A stretch of DNA of 64,000 nt from Polyangiaceae bacterium (GTDB lineage: Bacteria > Myxococcota_A > Polyangia > Polyangiales > Polyangiaceae), in the NCBI GenBank assembly GCA_013361525.1, contig JABFXY010000206.1, forward strand, positions 1-64,000, in the 5' to 3' direction. The position numbers and the translations under genes are program-made. Below, piece by piece: positions 41,276 through 48,097 of the stretch. Every line of letters starts with the position of its first letter. Within the stretch, counting starts at the first letter, position 1. Below the pieces are notes generated by a model. That model made no database searches. It saw only the letters and a program-made list of their open reading frames with translations, and had not been told where the DNA came from.

Positions 41276-41436
41276 GCTGCCCTCGACACGAGGAGGCCGA
41301 CGCCCACGACGGCGCCGAGGTTGAGGCCGCCGAGCCAAGCCAGCACCGGCTGCGGTCCCCAGTCGAAGACCGTCGGCGCCATCGTGAGGCCGATCCCGAC
41401 ACCGGTCATGAAGACGAGGACCAAGAGCGGCTTCAA
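41272..41436 (-). CDS. Holin-like small membrane protein (TTG start)
   Basis: A 54-residue protein that starts at TTG 41434-41436 (TTGA overlap with the upstream stop). It has two membrane segments: residues 2-19 (KPLLVLVFMTGVGIGLTM) and 33-50 (WLGGLNLGAVVGVGLLV), with a short hinge and a basic C-terminus. Size and topology match small two-helix holins, and its place just before an endolysin-like gene supports this. Confidence 0.65.
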   Translation of the reverse strand: MKPLLVLVFMTGVGIGLTMAPTVFDWGPQPVLAWLGGLNLGAVVGVGLLVSRAA

Positions 41437-41696
41437 GCGACCCTCCATTCCTTCGGCACGTCGCGCTCGGCGTCCGGCACGACAACACCGTCAGCACTCG
41501 GCTCGTCCTCAAAGAGGTGCCCGGTCGCGACGGAGGCGCGCACGGCGCGGATGCCGGGGCGGGCGAGGCGGAACGGAATGGGAGAATCCGCTCGCGATTT
41601 GCGGCCCGTGCTGTTGTGCCGTTCAGAGGTGATCTGGCCGTGCTGAACGATCGGCGAGTTTTGAAAAGCCCCGGCGGGGCGTACTTGCTTGGACAT
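41433..41696 (-). CDS. Unknown 87-residue polar protein
   Basis: It has GAGGAG before ATG 41694-41696, overlapping the previous stop region. It is polar with few hydrophobic segments (SKQVRPAGAFQNSPIVQHGQ, then FRLARPGIRAVRASVATGHL). The only context is the lysis cassette downstream. Confidence 0.45.
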   Translation of the reverse strand: MSKQVRPAGAFQNSPIVQHGQITSERHNSTGRKSRADSPIPFRLARPGIRAVRASVATGHLFEDEPSADGVVVPDAERDVPKEWRVA

Positions 41697-41706
41697 GTCG
41701 AACTCC

Positions 41707-42174
41707 TCAGGCGGCGCGAATGCGCGAACGAGTCTGGGCCAGAGCGGTCAGGAGCTTCCGCTCCTCGGCTCGACGGGTCAGCAGCAGATCGAGGAGCTGC
41801 TGTCGCAATGGGTCCTCGGTCAGCGCGGCTTCACGGGCGTATCGCTCGGACCACATCTCGGCGTCTGCAATGGCAGCGGCCTCGAGCGGGAGCAGCGCAA
41901 TGGCCTCACCGGAGGTGACTGCGGCTTTGCCGGTGCGGACCTCGTTCCCGAGCTTGTCGCCAACGTTGTCGAGAGCGCGCGTGATCGCGGCGTTGGTGGT
42001 GCCGGTAGCCTTGCAGGCGGCGTCGAACTTCCCGGCCCACTCCTCACGCTTTGCTTTCCGGGTGGCGGAGAGGCCGCGGGGCGACTCTCCACCTCGAGCG
42101 GGCTTGGTTGCCGCGAGCCCGGGTCCGGAACCAGGAGCAGGAGGCACGACGCTGGGAAAGAGTCCGGAGCCCAT
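41707..42174 (-). CDS. Unknown 155-residue helical protein
   Basis: Directly follows the DHFR stop (TAG ATG). Pro/Gly-rich start, then helices (REEWAGKFDAACKATGTTNA, DKLGNEVRTGKAAVTSGEAI and LTALAQTRSRIRAA). The middle, with a degenerate helix-turn-helix-like spacing, may bind DNA. Not classified. Confidence 0.45.
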   Translation of the reverse strand: MGSGLFPSVVPPAPGSGPGLAATKPARGGESPRGLSATRKAKREEWAGKFDAACKATGTTNAAITRALDNVGDKLGNEVRTGKAAVTSGEAIALLPLEAAAIADAEMWSERYAREAALTEDPLRQQLLDLLLTRRAEERKLLTALAQTRSRIRAA

Positions 42175-42699
42175 CTATGCCCTCCTCACCAATTCAACGA
42201 ATCGACCAGCGAACGTCTCAGCCTCAACAGAGGAGACCTGCTCCCACTCAGCCGGGTCCCATTCCGGGAAGAACGCGTCACCACCTGGCGTGTCCTGGTC
42301 GACGAGCGTGAGCAACATCCGCGTCGTGAGCGGAAGCGCGAGGCCGTAGACGTCGGCACCGCCGATGATAAAGACCTCGGGAGGCATGACCTGCGGCAGG
42401 CTGGGATCGGCTATGGCCGCGCCGGTCGCCGTGAGCGCCTCCTCGAAGGAGCCGAGCCAGACGGCACCGAACTCGGGCCGCGCGGCGAGCGCGTCAGGGT
42501 TGCGCGTGACCGCGTAGTTGAAGCGTCTTGGCAATGCGCAGCCGATGCTCTCCAGCGTCTTGCGCCCCATGATGACGGCGTGCTCGATGGTGAGCGCCTT
42601 GAAGCGCTTCAGGTCCTCGGGGAGGCGCCACGGAAGCTGACCAGCGCGGCCAATGCAGCGCGCGCGGTCCATGGCGGCGATGATGGTGAGGAGGCGCAT
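42175..42699 (-). CDS. folA: Dihydrofolate reductase
   Basis: A 174-residue protein with every DHFR landmark: IIAAMDRARCIGRAGQLPW, the LPEDLKRFK helix, the NADPH-binding IMGRKTLESIG and FIIGGADVYGLAL. It regenerates tetrahydrofolate used by thymidylate synthase during phage DNA synthesis. Together with the dUTPase it supports dTTP supply. A thymidylate synthase gene was not found in the window. Confidence 0.95.
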   Translation of the reverse strand: MRLLTIIAAMDRARCIGRAGQLPWRLPEDLKRFKALTIEHAVIMGRKTLESIGCALPRRFNYAVTRNPDALAARPEFGAVWLGSFEEALTATGAAIADPSLPQVMPPEVFIIGGADVYGLALPLTTRMLLTLVDQDTPGGDAFFPEWDPAEWEQVSSVEAETFAGRFVELVRRA

Positions 42700-43329
42700 C
42701 TAGCGGCCACTCCAGGTGCACGAACAGTCGCGCAGGCCGCCGGCGCTCCGCAGCACAACGCCGGTGCCGCCACAGTCGCATCCGCGCGTGATGCCCGCAC
42801 GGGGCGCCGCACTCCCCGAGTTCTCGGTGCGGCTCGAGCGGGTTACCACCACCGCGGGCGACACCATGTCGCCGTTGGCAGCCTTCCCGACGCAACCGCT
42901 CCCATTGCCGTCACCGAGCGCCGTAAACTCGGGTGTCGCTGGGGTATGAACCGCGACGACGGTGGAGGCGAAAGCGTCGCTCGAAGTCGAAACGCCGGTC
43001 TCTTCGGAGACCTCGACCGGCGGAGGTGGTCGTTGAGCTACGCCGGGATTCGAACCCGGATCTCCCGCAACAATGGCGGGCGGCTTGCCAATTCGCCCAC
43101 GCTCCAGCGGTTCCGCGCGGTCTACGACTCCAGGCTGACCGTGCCCGGGCGTAGCGTCGCGAGGACGCTGCTCCGAAGTCCCTTCGCGCATCTCGCGCGT
43201 CACCTGACGCAGCGCGAGAACGCGGCCGCGGCGCGAGCGGGCTTCCTGCGCGGCGAGCTCGGCGACGAAGGCGGCCGATTGCTCGACGTGGTGCGAGCCG
43301 AAGTCGCTGGTGCTTTCTGCGAGCCGCAT
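42700..43329 (-). CDS. Unknown ORF that spans a tRNA-like element
   Basis: A 209-codon frame opening with GGAGG ten bases before the ATG. The first 50 residues are helical (FVAELAAQEARSRRGRVLAL). The region around codons 75-99 is the translation of a tRNA-like sequence (GDPGSNPGVAQ), then comes low-complexity Ser/Thr/Ala sequence and a short C-terminal CDCGGTG zinc-like knot. It may be two short genes flanking a tRNA or one real gene; neither is settled. Confidence 0.35.
   Translation of the reverse strand: MRLAESTSDFGSHHVEQSAAFVAELAAQEARSRRGRVLALRQVTREMREGTSEQRPRDATPGHGQPGVVDRAEPLERGRIGKPPAIVAGDPGSNPGVAQRPPPPVEVSEETGVSTSSDAFASTVVAVHTPATPEFTALGDGNGSGCVGKAANGDMVSPAVVVTRSSRTENSGSAAPRAGITRGCDCGGTGVVLRSAGGLRDCSCTWSGR
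43033..43106 (-). tRNA. tRNA-Gln-like (TTG), degenerate acceptor
   Basis: Reading the minus strand, the anticodon arm is perfect: CCCGC, loop CATTGTT (TTG) and GCGGG. The T arm CCGGG-TTCGAAT-CCCGG is fully consensus. The D loop has AATTGGCAA. The acceptor ends pair poorly, at best five of six with a shifted 3' end, and position 33 is A rather than T. It may be a decayed or atypical tRNA. Confidence 0.5.
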
Positions 43330-43332
43330 GAG

Positions 43333-43530
43333 CTAGACCTCCGCCCTCTCGCGCTTCACGTCTGCGATCAGCTGCCCGAGCGTGGCGTGGATCGCCTCGG
43401 CCTGCTCGAGGGTCATGAACCCGCTGGATGTGCCCGAACGGGAGTCGACAACGGCAGCGATCGGCTGCTCGCGCCGCTCGGTACGAACTACCGACACGAA
43501 CGACGGGCGGAGGTGGACAAGGGCGCCCAT
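43333..43530 (-). CDS. 65-residue small protein
   Basis: A beta-hairpin-like start (GALVHLRPSFVSVVRTERRE) and a C-terminal helix (MTLEQAEAIHATLGQLIADV). It lies between a basic unknown gene and the tRNA-bearing ORF. Unknown role in the early leftward operon. Confidence 0.5.
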   Translation of the reverse strand: MGALVHLRPSFVSVVRTERREQPIAAVVDSRSGTSSGFMTLEQAEAIHATLGQLIADVKRERAEV

Positions 43531-43533
43531 GGC

Positions 43534-43950
43534 TCAGCCTGCTGCTCGCGCCGCGCGAACGGCCGCAATGGTCGCGTCCTCGCCGACCGCATCGGTGAAT
43601 GCGCGCGCGGCGCCAAACGCTGTGAAGTCGGGCGTTCGCGTCGTCTTCCGCTCCCAGCCAGAGAGCGCCCAGTAGGCGCCGCGTGGATGGGAGTATTCGT
43701 CGAGTTCCTCTTCGGCGAGGATCGCCCCGTCGTCGCAATTCACCCGCCAGGTGACGGAGTCGTCATCGCCAACGACGCGGGCCGCAACGACGTCTCCGGA
43801 CTTGAGCGTGAAGCCAAGGGTGAGAGCGATCGCGGCGAGCTCGACGGCGGAGGGGCCGGCGAGCACGGGGAGAGTGGGCGGCACCGGCGCGGCGCGCTGC
43901 TTTCCGCGGCGACGCGAGGGGGCCGGCATCGTGGGAGCGGCGGGGCGCAT
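43534..43950 (-). CDS. Unknown 138-residue protein next to the switch
   Basis: Pro/Arg-rich first 30 residues, then a mixed fold (VELAAIALTLGFTLKSGDVV, VTWRVNCDDGAILAEEELDE, GAYWALSGWERK). Adjacent TAGATG-type junction with the Cro-like gene. It could be a small regulator cofactor; not recognised. Confidence 0.5.
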   Translation of the reverse strand: MRPAAPTMPAPSRRRGKQRAAPVPPTLPVLAGPSAVELAAIALTLGFTLKSGDVVAARVVGDDDSVTWRVNCDDGAILAEEELDEYSHPRGAYWALSGWERKTTRTPDFTAFGAARAFTDAVGEDATIAAVRAARAAG

Positions 43951-44286
43951 CTACGCGGCGCTACCCTTCTGAGCGTCGAAGTCGCGCCGGGCATCCTCCG
44001 CGAGCTTCGCTCGCTCCAATCGCTCTCGACACTCGTCGAGCGTCTCCCAGCCGTCAGCGTGAACTCCAGTGACGGTCTGAATCAGTACGCGCACGTCGTG
44101 GTCCGGACGCGCGGTCCGGTTCAGCCATTGCGAGACGGCAGGCGCGCTGACGGAGAGCGCCGCTGCCAGCTTCGCGATCGACCGTCGCTTGTCGGCCGCG
44201 AGCCAGGCCTCGAGCTCGCATCGCGCCTTCGTCTCCGGCGCGAGCTTCTTGGGCTTGGTGACGTGGGTCGACGCGCCGTCGGTCAT
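43951..44286 (-). CDS. Cro-like HTH regulator, first gene of the leftward operon
   Basis: A 111-residue protein. The ATG at 44284-44286 is chosen over a GTG seven codons upstream because that GTG lies inside the palindromic operator and promoter. The helix-turn-helix spans about residues 37-56 (IAKLAAALSVSAPAVSQWLN). As the first leftward gene facing the CI-like repressor, it probably acts like Cro or as the leftward operon regulator. Confidence 0.7.
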   Translation of the reverse strand: MTDGASTHVTKPKKLAPETKARCELEAWLAADKRRSIAKLAAALSVSAPAVSQWLNRTARPDHDVRVLIQTVTGVHADGWETLDECRERLERAKLAEDARRDFDAQKGSAA

Positions 44287-44349
44287 CGTGATCGTAATTA
44301 CGACCACGCGGCCTGCTTGGCAACCGCTTTCGTAAGAAAACTTTAGGTC
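44287..44349. promoter_or_regulatory. Divergent switch promoters and operators
   Basis: The 63-base space between the two HTH genes contains the 12-base palindrome TCGTAATTACGA (44292-44303) and a TCGTAAG half-site (44330-44336). For the leftward gene, TTGCCA (44318-44323, minus strand) lies 17 bases from TAATTA (44295-44300), which sits inside the palindrome, so bound repressor would block it. The rightward promoter is less clear; TTGGCA at 44317-44322 may be its -35. Confidence 0.6.
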
Positions 44350-44916
44350 ATGCAGCCCTACGATGCGCTGATGGCGAAGAAGAAGGCCGGAAATCCGGGC
44401 CTTTCGGAGGAGGCGGCGGCTCGCGTGATGGCGCTCTTTTTGAAGACGCTCCGTGAGGACTACGGCAACAGCCGGGCGGCGATGGCGCGCGCGCTGAGGC
44501 GTTCCCCCTCAGCGATCAGTCAGCTCGCAGACGAGCACGGCAACCGCCCGTCCCTCGAGACCGCCGAGCGATTGGCCAAGTTGAAGGGCGTCTCACTCGC
44601 TTCTTTGATCGACGGAGCACCCTCGCCCGAGACGCAGGTGGAGCGTGCGCTCCCGCAGGTTCTTCGGGAGATCATGTCCCGACCGCGCGCCGATGGCGGG
44701 CGGCTGGGGGAGTGGACCGAACTGACCGTCGAGACGGTCGCAAAGACGTTCGCCTACGGTGGCGCAGAACTCACGCAGGAGAAGGCTCTCCAGCTGGGCG
44801 ATTCCTACCAGGCGACCGCGGCGATGGCGGGCGTGAAGGCGCCTGTCGCGCGCGGCCTCGTGGATGACTACGTTGCGGAGATCGCGAAGCGAAAGGGGAA
44901 GAAGGGCCGTGGATAG
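44350..44916 (+). CDS. CI-like phage repressor
   Basis: A 188-residue HTH protein. Residues 40-62 (NSRAAMARALRRSPSAISQL) form the HTH. A C-terminal part with VERALPQVLREIMSRPRADG and YQATAAMAGVKAPVARGLVD lacks a LexA-type Ser/Lys autoprotease, so it is not SOS-cleaved like lambda CI. Regulation by the ImmA-like protease encoded 0.9 kb downstream would fit better. The start may also be the ATG at 44371. Confidence 0.75.
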   Translation: MQPYDALMAKKKAGNPGLSEEAAARVMALFLKTLREDYGNSRAAMARALRRSPSAISQLADEHGNRPSLETAERLAKLKGVSLASLIDGAPSPETQVERALPQVLREIMSRPRADGGRLGEWTELTVETVAKTFAYGGAELTQEKALQLGDSYQATAAMAGVKAPVARGLVDDYVAEIAKRKGKKGRG

Positions 44917-45496
44917 GACCTGGTTCCGCCAGAACAGTGAACGCAAGCTGAAGTCCGTCTGCTTCCTCGCGGCCTGCTTAGTCGCGCCTCTTGGGTGTGC
45001 GGACGACGAAGGGTCGGGCGGCGGTGGGGCAACTGCCACGACGACTCAGACGACCGCGCTCGCGTCGAGCACTTCGTCGAGCGCTTCGTCCACTGCATCG
45101 GCCACCTCGGCTACCTCGAGCTCGAGTGCGTCGTCGTCGTCAGCGAACTCGACAGGATCCACGTCCGCCACCGGACTCCCAAGCTTCGTCGCTGGCTGCA
45201 GGGGGTACGACGATCCGGAGACCGTGGGCTGCGCGCCGGGGTCGTGGCCTTTTAGCTGCGACAACGACGAGCTGCCGGCTGGGCCTGCGCCGCCCGACTG
45301 CGAATTCGTCGCAGATGGACTCGACCCTGACACCACTACTTGGTGCTGCCCGGTGGCCTGCGCGCCGATGAACATGGGTACGTCGGACATCAACTGCGAT
45401 GACCGAAGTTTTGCTTGGTTCTGCTACGAGCAAGCCGAGTTCTGCCAGCTCACCGCGGTGGGCTCCAACGTCTACTGCTGCGCGGAGGATCCTTGA
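44909..45496 (+). CDS. Secreted Cys-rich lipoprotein (moron)
   Basis: A 195-residue protein from GTG 44909-44911, overlapping the repressor stop. It has a basic N-terminus, a hydrophobic signal (SVCFLAACLVAPLGC) with an atypical lipobox ending GC, then a long Ser/Thr/Ala linker (residues 35-85). A Cys-rich domain follows (AGCRGYDDPETVGCAPGSWP, then WCCPVACAPM, YCCAEDP). Surface display in a myxobacterial host is likely. It sits in the lysogeny operon, so it may be expressed from the prophage. Confidence 0.7.
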   Translation: MDRTWFRQNSERKLKSVCFLAACLVAPLGCADDEGSGGGGATATTTQTTALASSTSSSASSTASATSATSSSSASSSSANSTGSTSATGLPSFVAGCRGYDDPETVGCAPGSWPFSCDNDELPAGPAPPDCEFVADGLDPDTTTWCCPVACAPMNMGTSDINCDDRSFAWFCYEQAEFCQLTAVGSNVYCCAEDP

Positions 45497-45795
45497 GCGC
45501 TCCGGATACCGCCAACCAACAGGCACACGTTCGGGCCCTCGCAGAGAAAGCCCTTCATGCGCCGACGGGCATGGCATGGCTCGTTGCTGCTGTTGGTGGA
45601 GTGATCGCCGGGAGCGCCCTGATCGTCGATGGCAATGCGCGCCTCATGGGCATCTCACCAACGCAACTGGGCTCTCTTTGTCTCGCCAGCTCTGGGATGA
45701 CTCTGATCGTGGCCATCGTTCAGCACTTGGCTTACCGACGCGCAAAACGCGAGTTGGGAGAAGCGATGCGCCGCATAGGGCCGCCCGCGGGCTAG
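45493..45795 (+). CDS. Two-helix membrane protein of the lysogeny operon
   Basis: A 100-residue protein from TTG 45493-45495 (TTGA overlap). It has two membrane segments: GMAWLVAAVGGVIAGSALIV and a second with LGSLCLASSGMTLIVAIVQH. A basic helix follows (YRRAKRELGEAMRRIG). Expression from the prophage operon and membrane location fit a superinfection-exclusion protein; this is inference. Confidence 0.6.
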   Translation: MSAPDTANQQAHVRALAEKALHAPTGMAWLVAAVGGVIAGSALIVDGNARLMGISPTQLGSLCLASSGMTLIVAIVQHLAYRRAKRELGEAMRRIGPPAG

Positions 45796-45811
45796 GACAT
45801 TCTCCGTCCCT

Positions 45812-46492
45812 GTGGATAACTGCGCGGCGGACGCCGCAAAGGCGCAGAGCGATCCTCGCTTGATGGATCTGCTGCACCTCGAGTCGTTGGCGATCGAGTT
45901 CTACTTCCGGTTGGGATTTGATCCCGCGGAGCCTACGGACACGTTCACGCTCGCGAAGCGGTACTGGCAGCTGAAGGGCTGGCGCTCCGAGGTCATCACG
46001 AGGCCGCCGTCACTCCTCGGCGATCGGCCCGCCTGCCTCTGGTGGCTCAGGGACGAGCCGAGCATCGCGCTTCGTCGAACGGTTGCCATCGAGATCGCCC
46101 AGCACATGGTAGGGCACGAGCTGTCGCATCTGATCCTCGAGCGACCGCATGACGGTACCGTCATGCTTGAACGCCAGTGCGACTACCTCGGCGCGTGTCT
46201 CATGGCGCCGCGGCCCGCCGTTGCGCGCATGTTCAAAGCTCACGGCTGGAAGCTGCGAAGGATCGCGCAGGCAGTCGTAGCGACGGAGACGTGGGTAAGC
46301 CTGCGCCTCGGTGAGGCGCTTGGCTTTCCGCTCGCCGCCATCTCGCCGAAGCTGGTGCGCACGCGTGGCCCCGAGGACTTCGTCTGGCCGGATGAAGGGA
46401 CGATCCGGGAGTTCGCGCGTCAGCCCGGACCTGGGCTCACCAAGGTGAGAATCAGCGACCAGCCGGCCCGCATCGTCCTTGTGGCCGACTAA
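45812..46492 (+). CDS. ImmA/IrrE-like metalloprotease
   Basis: A 226-residue protein. Zinc-binding HELSH is at residues 102-106 (MVGHELSHLILE), and the third ligand region is ERQCDYLGACLMAP (120-133), as in the ImmA/IrrE family. In ICEBs1 and many prophages the ImmA protease cleaves an ImmR-type repressor, switching the element on. It lies two genes after the CI-like repressor. The GTG start has no strong ribosome site. Confidence 0.8.
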   Translation: MDNCAADAAKAQSDPRLMDLLHLESLAIEFYFRLGFDPAEPTDTFTLAKRYWQLKGWRSEVITRPPSLLGDRPACLWWLRDEPSIALRRTVAIEIAQHMVGHELSHLILERPHDGTVMLERQCDYLGACLMAPRPAVARMFKAHGWKLRRIAQAVVATETWVSLRLGEALGFPLAAISPKLVRTRGPEDFVWPDEGTIREFARQPGPGLTKVRISDQPARIVLVAD

Positions 46493-46512
46493 TTACGGCG
46501 GCTTTCAGCGAA

Positions 46513-46570
46513 CTTACGAACAATCGTAAGCGAACTGTCGGTTTCTTGTGGCAATCGTCGTAAGCATAAT
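46513..46570 (+). promoter_or_regulatory. Promoter and operators of the 46.6-kb rightward operon
   Basis: CTTACGA (46513-46519) and TCGTAAG (46524-46530) form a perfect inverted repeat with four bases between. A second TCGTAAG (46558-46564) abuts a good -10, CATAAT (46565-46570), with a weak TTTCTT -35 (46542-46547) 17 bases upstream. The same half-site occurs in the divergent switch at 44292-44336, implying control by the same repressor. Confidence 0.6.
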
Positions 46571-46622
46571 TAATATCTCTTTCGTGGGCACGACGGCGGC
46601 AGCGAACAAGGGCGGGGCGAAT

Positions 46623-46922
46623 GTGGCGCGGAACCAGGTCTTCCGCTCGACGGTGAGTGTGCGCGGACGCGAGATGGTTGTTTCGACGATCCGTTTCCGC
46701 GACGGCGCCAAGACCGTCTTCGAGACGGCTCTCTCGATCGACGGTGCCGTCTCCGACGTCGAGCGCAGCAACGACCGTGGCTCGGCTTCCGTGGTTCACG
46801 ATCGCGTCTGCGACATCGTTCGCGGCTACCACACCGATCCCGCGAGCCGCCTCGTAGAGCGCACCGTGTGCGCCGCGGCGGAGTGCTTCGAGACCATCGC
46901 GAGCCGAAAGGCGGCCGCGTGA
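46623..46922 (+). CDS. First gene of the recombination operon, unknown
   Basis: A 99-residue protein; GTG 46623-46625 with AAGGGCGGGG upstream is preferred over GTG 46584, which is nearly on the promoter. It has beta strands (RSTVSVRGREMVVSTIRFRD) and a helical end (VERTVCAAAECFETIASRKA). A small regulator or anti-host protein is possible. Its stop overlaps the next start (TGATG). Confidence 0.5.
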   Translation: MARNQVFRSTVSVRGREMVVSTIRFRDGAKTVFETALSIDGAVSDVERSNDRGSASVVHDRVCDIVRGYHTDPASRLVERTVCAAAECFETIASRKAAA

Positions 46923-47068
46923 TGTTCGCCGACGACCGCCCGACCTGGATTCCCTCCGCGTGGCCGACCGCCGAGGAGCTCTGCCCCGTGCGCGACGTCC
47001 GCTACCCCGCGCCGCCGAACACGGACGAGCGCCCCACCCTGATCCCCACCTGCGAGGTCTCCCGATGA
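46922..47068 (+). CDS. 48-residue small protein
   Basis: ATG 46922 forms TGATG with the previous stop, and its own stop is overlapped by the next ATG. Trp/Pro-rich peptide (FADDRPTWIPSAWPTAEELC). No family recognised. Confidence 0.45.
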   Translation: MFADDRPTWIPSAWPTAEELCPVRDVRYPAPPNTDERPTLIPTCEVSR

Positions 47069-47595
47069 GCGCCTGCACCTGCATCCCCTGCGGCCTCCAC
47101 AGCACCCGCCCGGAGGACTGTGACCGTCTCGCGCGTCACCCGATGCACTGGCGCGACCTGCTCGTCGAGCTGGCCCAGGAGTGGCACGCGACGCACGCCG
47201 CGGACCTCGACCAACTCGATGCCGAGGACTGCCTCCGTTCCTTCCGGCTCATTCGCTCGCGGGTCGCGACGTCGGTGGACTACGACGCCAACGGCGCCGT
47301 CAAGGTGACGCTTCCGCGCCGTGGTTTCGTGAACCTCGATCTCGAGGACGTCAGCAACGTCTTCGCGGATCTCGAGTCGTCTCGCCGGAAGGAAGCGAAG
47401 GTCCGAAAGATCGTTCGCTACTCCGGCAAGTTCGGCGACGAGGCGCGGGTTTGCTGCCCGTGCTGCGACGCGACGGTCGAAGCCGACGGCGAGGCCGAGT
47501 GCCAGACGTGCTTCCGGCGTTTCGTGTCGCTCGAGGACCGGCTGCGCAAGGCGATCGCAAAGGCTCCCACCAAGTCCGCGCAGAAGGTGGCGTGA
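47065..47595 (+). CDS. 176-residue protein with a C-terminal zinc knuckle
   Basis: ATG 47065 (ATGA overlap). The first residues hold CTCIPCGLHSTRPEDC, and the body includes a helical LLVELAQEWHATHAADLDQ. A two-pair Cys motif (CCPCCDATVEADGEAECQTC) near residues 130-150 is a zinc ribbon. It may contact DNA or RNA. TGATG overlap downstream. Confidence 0.55.
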   Translation: MSACTCIPCGLHSTRPEDCDRLARHPMHWRDLLVELAQEWHATHAADLDQLDAEDCLRSFRLIRSRVATSVDYDANGAVKVTLPRRGFVNLDLEDVSNVFADLESSRRKEAKVRKIVRYSGKFGDEARVCCPCCDATVEADGEAECQTCFRRFVSLEDRLRKAIAKAPTKSAQKVA

Positions 47596-47810
47596 TGGGG
47601 ACCGTCGACGTCGTCCTGTTCGAGACCGCCGCGGGTTCCTTCGCCTCGGCGTGGGATCTCACGCTCCGCGACATCGAACAGCTTTCGCCGGCGATGCGAA
47701 TCGAGTTCGAACGGCAGACGGGCTGGAAGCTCGTTCCTGCTCCGAACGGCACGCTCTGGGGCATGCGCCGCGGCGACGCGCGTCGGCCGATTGACGGAGG
47801 CCGGGCGTGA
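47595..47810 (+). CDS. 71-residue small protein
   Basis: Short alpha/beta peptide (GTVDVVLFETAAGSFASAWD, LRDIEQLSPAMRIEFERQTG). ATG 47595 overlaps the prior stop as TGATG. Unassigned. Confidence 0.45.
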   Translation: MGTVDVVLFETAAGSFASAWDLTLRDIEQLSPAMRIEFERQTGWKLVPAPNGTLWGMRRGDARRPIDGGRA

Positions 47811-48079
47811 GCGCGGCGATCGCCGCTGCGTGCGCACTCGTCTGGCGGGAGTACATGCTCGACCGCACCGCGCAGGACGTCGCCGGCAACGCGGTCTGCG
47901 AGTTGGTCATCTACGAAGACCTCGGCGAGCCGCGCGACCCGTTCCTCGCGTTCCGCGAATACATCCTGCTGCTTGTCGATACCAATCGCGCGATCTGCGT
48001 GAGGGTCGACGAAGCCGCGCGCGTGATGGCCGCCGAGTACCGGCGCCAAACCACTTTGGAGAAAGTTGCGGCGGCGTAG
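47807..48079 (+). CDS. 90-residue small protein
   Basis: GTG 47807 (GTGA overlap). The peptide is mostly helical (AIAAACALVWREYMLDRTAQ, FREYILLLVDTNRAICVRVD). Unassigned; 18 bases and an AGGAG site separate it from the annealing-like gene. Confidence 0.45.
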   Translation: MSAAIAAACALVWREYMLDRTAQDVAGNAVCELVIYEDLGEPRDPFLAFREYILLLVDTNRAICVRVDEAARVMAAEYRRQTTLEKVAAA

Positions 48080-48097
48080 CCCGCCAGGAGAACGACG

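Noticed and set aside
41689..44346. An 885-codon open frame on the plus strand
   Set aside because: It runs antisense through DHFR, the Cro-like gene and several coupled genes; its product is Arg/Gly/Glu-rich low complexity, typical of a reverse frame in GC-rich DNA.
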